Source: Dermacentor variabilis
Lineage: Eukaryota > Arthropoda > Arachnida > Ixodida > Ixodidae
Length of the DNA stretch: 64,000 bases
Assembly: GCF_050947875.1 (NCBI RefSeq)
Contig: NC_134569.1
Location: 36,183,277-36,247,276 of the forward strand
Direction: 5' to 3'
Positions 57,947-64,000 of this stretch are shown piece after piece (position 1 is the stretch's first letter; each line of letters starts with the position of its first letter). The notes beneath the pieces were generated by a model. That model was not told where the DNA came from, did not search any database, and saw only the letters and a program-made list of their open reading frames with translations. The translations under genes were made by a program, and so were the position numbers.

Positions 57947-58233
57947 CCCACCGCGGTAGCCCAGTGACCATAGCGTTGCGCTGCTGAAGGTCACACGTCC
58001 AATCCCGGCCGTGGCGGCTTCATTCCCATGGGGTTGAAATGAAAAAAAAATAAGGAAAAGAGAAAAATAAGGAAAAATACGAAAGGTCGTGTACCGTGCA
58101 TTCGACGCTAAAGAAACCCAGGTGGTCAGAATTAATCCCGAACCACCCACTACGGAGTGCATCGTAATCATATCATAGGTTTGGCATGTAAATCCCTAGA
58201 ATTTATTTAATTAATAATCGCATTAATAATCAC
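57947..58233 (+). mobile_element. Ruka SINE with expanded A-rich middle
   Basis: Head CCCACCGCGGTAGCCCAGTGACCATAGCG (A box TAGCCCAGTGA) and CGTCCAATCCCGGCC (B box decayed). The body includes CCCATGGGGTTGAAATG, AAAGAAACCCAGGTGGTCAGAAT, CGGAGTGCATCGTAATCAT and GGTTTGGCATGTAAATCCC. An A-rich insert (58040-58085) splits the body. Flanks ATCGAACTTTGA (57935-57946) and ATCGAACTCCTGA (from 58234) form an imperfect target-site duplication. Confidence 0.82.
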
Positions 58234-58399
58234 ATCGAACTCCTGATTTCGCATTCACCGTGGGTGAATACGGTGCAGTATAGAGGCTTCTGATCGGCAT
58301 AGTTCTTTGGTCACACAGGGCTAGCATGGTGGAGACCACAATGAGCAAAAGTGATTCATCATAGCAGTTCTTAAATGACGCTGGTTGTCTCCAGGTGCT

Positions 58400-58830
58400 C
58401 TCATCATTTGTCTGTATGCCACAGTTTGTCGATCAAAGCTGCAGCTTCGTTTTCAGACACACCGATGTGCGAGAGATAGGCGAGTTTACTGCAAGTCTAA
58501 GCTGATTCTTAAACCTCGTAGCTGCTTCACGATATTCAGTTACAGCTACACGTGAATGTTCTGCAGAAATGCCCGCTGTGATGGCTGAAGCATTAGTTTG
58601 CACTCACATAATATCACAGCCGCTAGCACTAGGCACTATTTAAGTTTCCTCAAGGCAGCTTCAATTGCGGCAATTTCGTTCATCGTACCATTAAAAAAAG
58701 ACGCTGAACTCGGAGATCTCTTGAGGGCTACAGGGATGGTATCACCAATGCCGCAGCAACAGCTTCGTGTTCCATGTCAACAGAGTCATCAGTAAAAATC
58801 TTGAAGGTACTCTTTTTCAATTTCTTGAAC
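58400..58830 (-). pseudogene. LINE RNase H remnant
   Basis: On the minus strand FTDDSVDMEHEAVAAALVIPS stands for the first RNase H strand (TDGS-type Asp motif, here TDDS). In another frame come GTMNEIAAIEAALRKLK (Glu helix) and, after a stretch of stops, SENEAAALIDKLWH (the GNEAAD-type end). This is the order of the RNase H domain of I-like LINEs. Everything else of the element is unrecognisable. Old and heavily decayed. Confidence 0.5.
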
Positions 58831-61800
58831 AAGAACACTTTACATCTGCCGCAGCTGCAGAGCGCTATGGCATCAGTAATGTCACGAATTTTTAGAGGGT
58901 AATCAAATTATTCAAAGGGCCACGGTGGCTCCAGTCACTCTCTCATTCGAGGGAAATGAAGGTCAAGTACTGCGAGGCACCTCACAAGCATTTATGATCC
59001 ACGCAAGAACGCGTAGCCGTCGGGAGCAAATGGCGACAACAACTTGTCTATTTATTTTCATTTCAATAAATAAAAAAGAGTAACAAAAGCTCGAAACTCG
59101 TTTCCTCGAAGGCGCCAGATCAGAGCTAGCCCGCTTTCACACTTAAACGAAAAAAAGTTGCGTGAGTAGTCTTTGAAAGGCGAGAAGAAGCCGAAGGGGC
59201 GATAGGGACTCATAGATGACTTTTTAATTCACTGCTGCCTCTCGTACCCGAAAGCAATTACTTTCCTGTGCAGTGACTCTAGCATGCTATACTGCGTTTC
59301 GGACGGTGCGATAAGAGGAAACTGTTAGTGAAACTTGTTGAAAACAAAGGCTTTACGCACCTACACCGGGGAAGTGGGGTGGCGCAGCCAATAGTCGCCA
59401 GCGGTTTTCAACACGTTGACACACGGAACAAGCGATGAAACAATGCATCCATAGCATGCCACTATTGCAGTCTTCTGTAGTCGAGCAAGACACCAAAAAG
59501 ACGCACTTGTCTGATCTGCTTGCTTGTCAATTTTGCAAGGTTCAGTGCGAATTTCGCTGTTCTTATAGGCGCAATCTAGGGAACAGAGCAAAGGGCTGTT
59601 TGTTTTCCAAGCCAACATTTGACCGATTACATATGTCACTTAATAGGCCTTCCTAACCTGGTGACCCTCGGGTGAAGATAGCCCTGCCGGCTTTCGCCAG
59701 TCTTCTATGTCTTTTTGGTCTTGTATATGCTCGAAAAATGTAGAAGACATAAGGGCGCTTAGAATCGAAAACTTTGAGTAAATAAACCTGACGATGAGCA
59801 TGCAGTCAGATAACTTAAGGATATTCCGCACATGAAACTACTTCCTTACCCGGACAATCGTCAGTAAACAGTTGTTCACGCTTGGAAAGTTAAACCTGAA
59901 GATATAAAAAAGTGGCGATGCTCGGACTCTAGCCAATTTGACGCTGACAGTAGAACATCTGTCATATTATTCTTACTTCACAGAGTCCGTTTTTATAATG
60001 TAACGAAGGCGCTACAAGTACCCAGATAAGCTAGATGCCCCGAGTATAATTGGTACAATGCTGCAATGGTACAACTAAATGACAAACGTCGTGTTCTTTC
60101 CGACGACTCCAATGTCACCAAGAAAGCGTACACGCAACATGGGCCTCTCGCAATACCCAAGACCTGTTCGCAGATGGGTGAAGAAAAACTGCCCCGCTCC
60201 CTCCTCGCCAGCTCGACACCCCTTTACACGAAGCAATTCTTCTCGCCTTTTGGCATGACGCTTGCGAGAGAGCCATGTTTCGTCTTCTCGCGTCACGAAC
60301 CCTGCAACGCATGGGCAGATTCAAACGTGTGAAAGAGAAAAGAAGGTGGAGAGAGAGGACGAGGCATTGTACAACAGCTCTTACGCTTCCGAGAGCGCAA
60401 ACTTAAGTGTTTATTAGCGTCAATGGCTCCGGAAAACACAATATGTCAGCGAACTAGGGCTCTGGGACAAACGAAAACGATCGCGTGAAGCATGCGGGCG
60501 AACGGTCGAGAGAAAGAGAGTGCATCGTGCGCTCTCAACGCCGGCCAGACAGGCCGCGTGGCGGCGAGCATGGGACGAACAGCGACGGCGGGCAGCAAAA
60601 CGGACGAAAGGGCGACTGGTCAGTGGCAGCGACTGCTCGCATTTGTAAAAATAAATCACCTTAATGATCTCATTAAACTGTCCCACACGGGCTGACCCTG
60701 CAGCGGCACGGTGGTTATTTCTATTTTGCGCCGGTGGCGGCGGCGGCCCCGTTGTATTACCGCTACCGCTACCGAGACAAGCAAGAAAAGCAAACGTAAA
60801 AGAATCTACAGGGTCCACGCCACGAGCTTATTCTTCTTCCTCTTTTCATCCAAACCAAGCGCGCTCTCTCGCGCACGCTAGAGGGCGGCTTCGTATTCGC
60901 TTCTGGCTCGGCGACTTTGTGCCGCGGCCGCCGAGGAGAAAGAGCGAACGCGTCCTGAGAAAACCAGGAAACGCCGAGTCATTTGTCAACTGTCTCCATT
61001 TCTCGTCGCTGCTTCGGTATTGGTGGGAGGGGGGTGGGGTTGCTGCCCGGTTCTTCTTTCGCTTCCTGCACTTGCATTAGGCGCCCCATACCACCACACG
61101 CATCGACCTTTTCTTTTCGTTGTCTCCACTCCACCACCTCCTTTCTCCGTGACTTACGCGTCTCTGCATGCTCTTTCCTCTCGACTAATACAATGGCGAA
61201 GGCGAACGAATCCACGGGCGCTTCCGCGCCCCAGTGAGGGTTATTTGGAGAAAAGGCGTGGTTTCCACCCCTGGAGGAAAGAAAAAAAGGAATTGGGGAA
61301 AGGAGAATAAGTGACTTGATTCAAATATTGTCTCCTCCTGAGCGCACTCTCCACGCTTTCCACTTTTTCTCTCTCCTTTTTTCTTTGTTGTTTTGTTTTG
61401 AAAGATTTCATTTCTTTCTGTCGCGAAGCCGTCACCATTCACCGCCAGACTTCCCAAGCCCCAACTATTCAGGTTTTCTCAGCTCCTCCCTATTCTATAG
61501 CGCCGGTGTCTCGAAAGTTAATCATACCCATTTGAGACAGACGGAATCATTAGGGAGGAATAAGGTAGTGGTGTTAGAAACACTGTCTTTTGTGTAAATT
61601 CCTTTAGGCTGTATTGGTTGTGCATTTACCGAATTTGCTACTGTAATGCAATATTTTTCTTTCTTTTCTTTTCAAATTTAAGCTCACGTGCTCAAACATG
61701 CATACATGTAAACGCGCAAACAAATGCTGAATCCAACCTTCGGCTCAAGCAAGAGTAAAGGCACCTCAAGCAAAAAAAAAGATAACATTTGATGGTCAGC

Positions 61801-62574
61801 AGCTAGGTTCGAATGCGAACCACCTACTTTGCCCCAGTCATAATTCAGCCTGGTATTAATCTTCGTGAACGCCGACCATGTGTGTTCAAGTACTGTTTGA
61901 ATGCGTAGCGATCTATGTCATTAACCTTCAACCGAACACGTGATAAGCAATATAAAAGGCTGTTCCTACGCTATTCAGAGGTATGTCACAACGTTAAGGT
62001 GGAAATGCGTTGTTATTTAGTCCAAGGGGCCCTGGTAGTGTTTTTTCATAATCAAATCGGAGCATCACTTTCACTACGCGTGATGTCCGACGCCAGTTTC
62101 TTTTCAATGAAAAGCTTTTTAGAGCCCTGCAGCCTAAAAAATATTGTACCCTTTGTGGCTTATCTTGCCTCCCCCAGCCCCAAATAATTATTTACGCACA
62201 TTTCCTTTTTTTGACGTTGCGCTCACGAAAGTCATCGGCGTATCAGTGTCACATAGACTTCCCGGCAGGAAAGAGAGATACCATAATTATTTGGAAGCAA
62301 GATAAGCCCAAACTGACGGAAGAAGTTTTAGAGTGCATGCTTGAATAAGGAATCCGAAACTATATAGGGTTTCTTTCTTTCTTTTTAGGTTTCGCAGAAT
62401 TTTTACATGTTTCCTACAACAGATATCATAGTTCATGTCCTTGAGCTAGATTATTCGAAGCGGCGGGCATTACTAGCCCAAGAAATTGACACAAATATTC
62501 AGCTCATTAACCAAAATCACTAAACTTCTTAAATAATTATTTAATGGCACATCTTGCAATTTACGAATTGTACT
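58831..62574. other. long unassigned stretch, GC-rich 60480-61250
   Basis: No gene is recognised. The CpG-rich part around 60480-61250 has frames to 138 codons on both strands without motifs. The A/T-rich rest has nothing I can name. A block at 60090-60330 has a repeat-like feel, but I cannot confirm it. Confidence 0.35.
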
Positions 62575-62675
62575 GCACAAGTAGCGAGAGCTGGGCGAGT
62601 TGGAATGTGTTTATGATCTGTCAGCACAACAACTGAACACGGGCGAGAAGGAAGAAACACACTGGCTACGAACAA
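62575..62675 (+). repeat. possible interspersed repeat start, with overlapping 126-codon frame
   Basis: GCTGGGCGAGTTGGAATGTG, then CAGCACAACAACTGAACACGGGCGAGAAGGAAG, resembles the start of the foldback repeat at 54165. A frame of 126 codons (62600-62980) begins inside it. Its protein (for example RIYLKLISTVIPIFRYYF) has no motif I know, and I do not call it a gene. Confidence 0.35.
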
Positions 62676-62980
62676 AAAAAAAGCAAACTAAACGAATTGC
62701 ATCCGGAGCGTTTGCAAGACGAATCTACTTGAAATTAATATCGACGGTGATACCAATTTTCAGATATTATTTCCCAAAGTGGGGAACAAAATACATGGAC
62801 ATTCCAGTTACTCTAGTGTTTCAATGCATAAAAGTGAGTCTTGTCGGAAAAGTAAGTGGAACAACAGCTCCTTATTATGGCGAGTTTGATGGCGCAAATC
62901 TCCAAACTTGTGCCGTTGTGGAAATTCATTCCAAGTGGACACACCTTGCAAACTCACCGGCTACAATTCGCAAATTGTAG

Positions 62981-64000
62981 TATGTGACGTGCAGTAATTA
63001 ATTAAAAAGTCAGTTACTGATTTTTTTTAATTAGCTGAACATGTTTCGACTTCTTGTGCATGCAATCCCCGCCCCTCTGAATGATCCAGTGGACTTATGT
63101 AATCGGCAACAGGGCAACAGGTGATTTTTAAAATTTCCGGAAAACGTAAAAATTATCACGCCGTATAGATCGCTTAACGTTGAATGGAGCCTAATTGAAA
63201 CATTGATCTTGCTTCAGTAAATTTTGAATTGCCCAAGTATGCACCGCCTCTTTTGAGGAACTTTAGACCGATACTACACGGGCGCGGCTTGGTTTTGCTG
63301 TAGCAGTCGCCGACGACGCCTTCCTGCTCTTGTGCTGTTTAAGGGCTGCCCAGAATGTGTTGTGAGCCGTTGATGGGCATGAAATAACCATGATATAAAA
63401 ATGGCCGAATCCAGCATGCTGTTCGTGATTTAAGTAGAAATTAAAATTTTAGAGCGGCAAAGAAAGTCTCAAAAACCAGTAAGTGGCGCGAACTGGCGGT
63501 GGCCTTGGTGCTTCGGACGTGGTATATGAGATTACTATACGTAAGTCGGTCGTTATTAAGTACCACATACATATTGCTTGATTTGCAGTTCGTACATTAT
63601 TAGGCTTTTGTGCTTTATTCTATGCGTTTAAGAAGTAAAAAAAAAGTTCGTGCTAACGAGCGGCGCGTGCGTTACACAATGCTTGTTAATTTAGCAAGTA
63701 AGCGAATGCTTGCAAGTTTATAAGGCCGATTAATCTACTATCCTTATACTTCCTATAGCTGTCTAATAATGTGTTATCGCGATCGATGCTTCGCCTTTCG
63801 GGCGAAACCGCAACTTTCTTGGACAAATGATGCATTTGTCCCATTTTTTTTGTCATGTTGTAAACATGTCTGAGTAAACTGAAATCAACATTGAAATTGA
63901 AATTGTTGTCACAGACATCACCACCGTCGTCGTCTGTGAATCAAATGCAAGACAAAAGCCTCTTGCAAAGATCTCCAAATACTCCTTCGAGCGCCATCCG
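62981..64000. other. unassigned end of window
   Basis: AT-rich, only short frames, no repeat recognised. Confidence 0.4.

Overview
The window reads as repeat-rich nuclear DNA of a hard tick (Ixodidae). The main reason is several copies of a tRNA-derived SINE that I recognise as Ruka, a family known from ixodid ticks. They sit beside arthropod-type LINEs, Penelope-like elements (PLEs), a Ty3/gypsy element and a Tc1/mariner element. The species cannot be named from this sequence. I found no host gene that I can assign with confidence. Two candidate host exons (38731-38992 and 51676-51888) and two promoter-like spots are listed at low confidence.

Layout, 0-16 kb: an RTE-like 3' end (60-495); a degraded LINE reverse transcriptase (2160-3255) abutting the 5' half of a different LINE (ORF1 and endonuclease, 3381-5430), which ends at a poly-G repeat; a nearly full-length but frameshifted LINE with ORF1, endonuclease, reverse transcriptase, RNase H and zinc-finger tail (about 6975-11345); CT and GTT microsatellites; a second RTE-like 3' end (15530-16253).

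16-34 kb: a CR1-like element on the minus strand (ORF1 at 20700-21440, ORF2 at 17640-20300) split by a 5'-truncated LINE 3' end; a dead Ty3/gypsy pol on the minus strand (23816-27330); two old SINE copies; another 5'-truncated RNase H LINE (28686-30270); a palindromic MITE whose left end carries a run of 29 G (30435-30615); a hAT-like poly-C/G repeat; and a PLE 3' end with an LTR-like segment holding a TATA-like motif and a hammerhead-ribozyme-like hairpin (33655-34695). This PLE is followed immediately by a third RTE-like copy.

34-64 kb: a decayed Tc1/mariner-type transposase (35385-36664) with a likely terminal repeat near 37150-37182; long unassigned stretches; a degenerate tandem array with tRNA-B-box-like units (41560-41880); SINEs with visible target-site duplications (42431-42674, 55497-55733, 57947-58233); a 480-bp GT/GTGA array (45002-45480); a foldback repeat (54186-54335); a second PLE endonuclease remnant (56340-57060); and an RNase H remnant (58400-58830).

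The genes do not form a pathway. The window is a graveyard of transposons. All the protein-coding elements are broken by stops, frameshifts, deletions or changed catalytic residues. The non-autonomous families (Ruka, RTE-like tails, MITEs) depend on enzymes encoded elsewhere.
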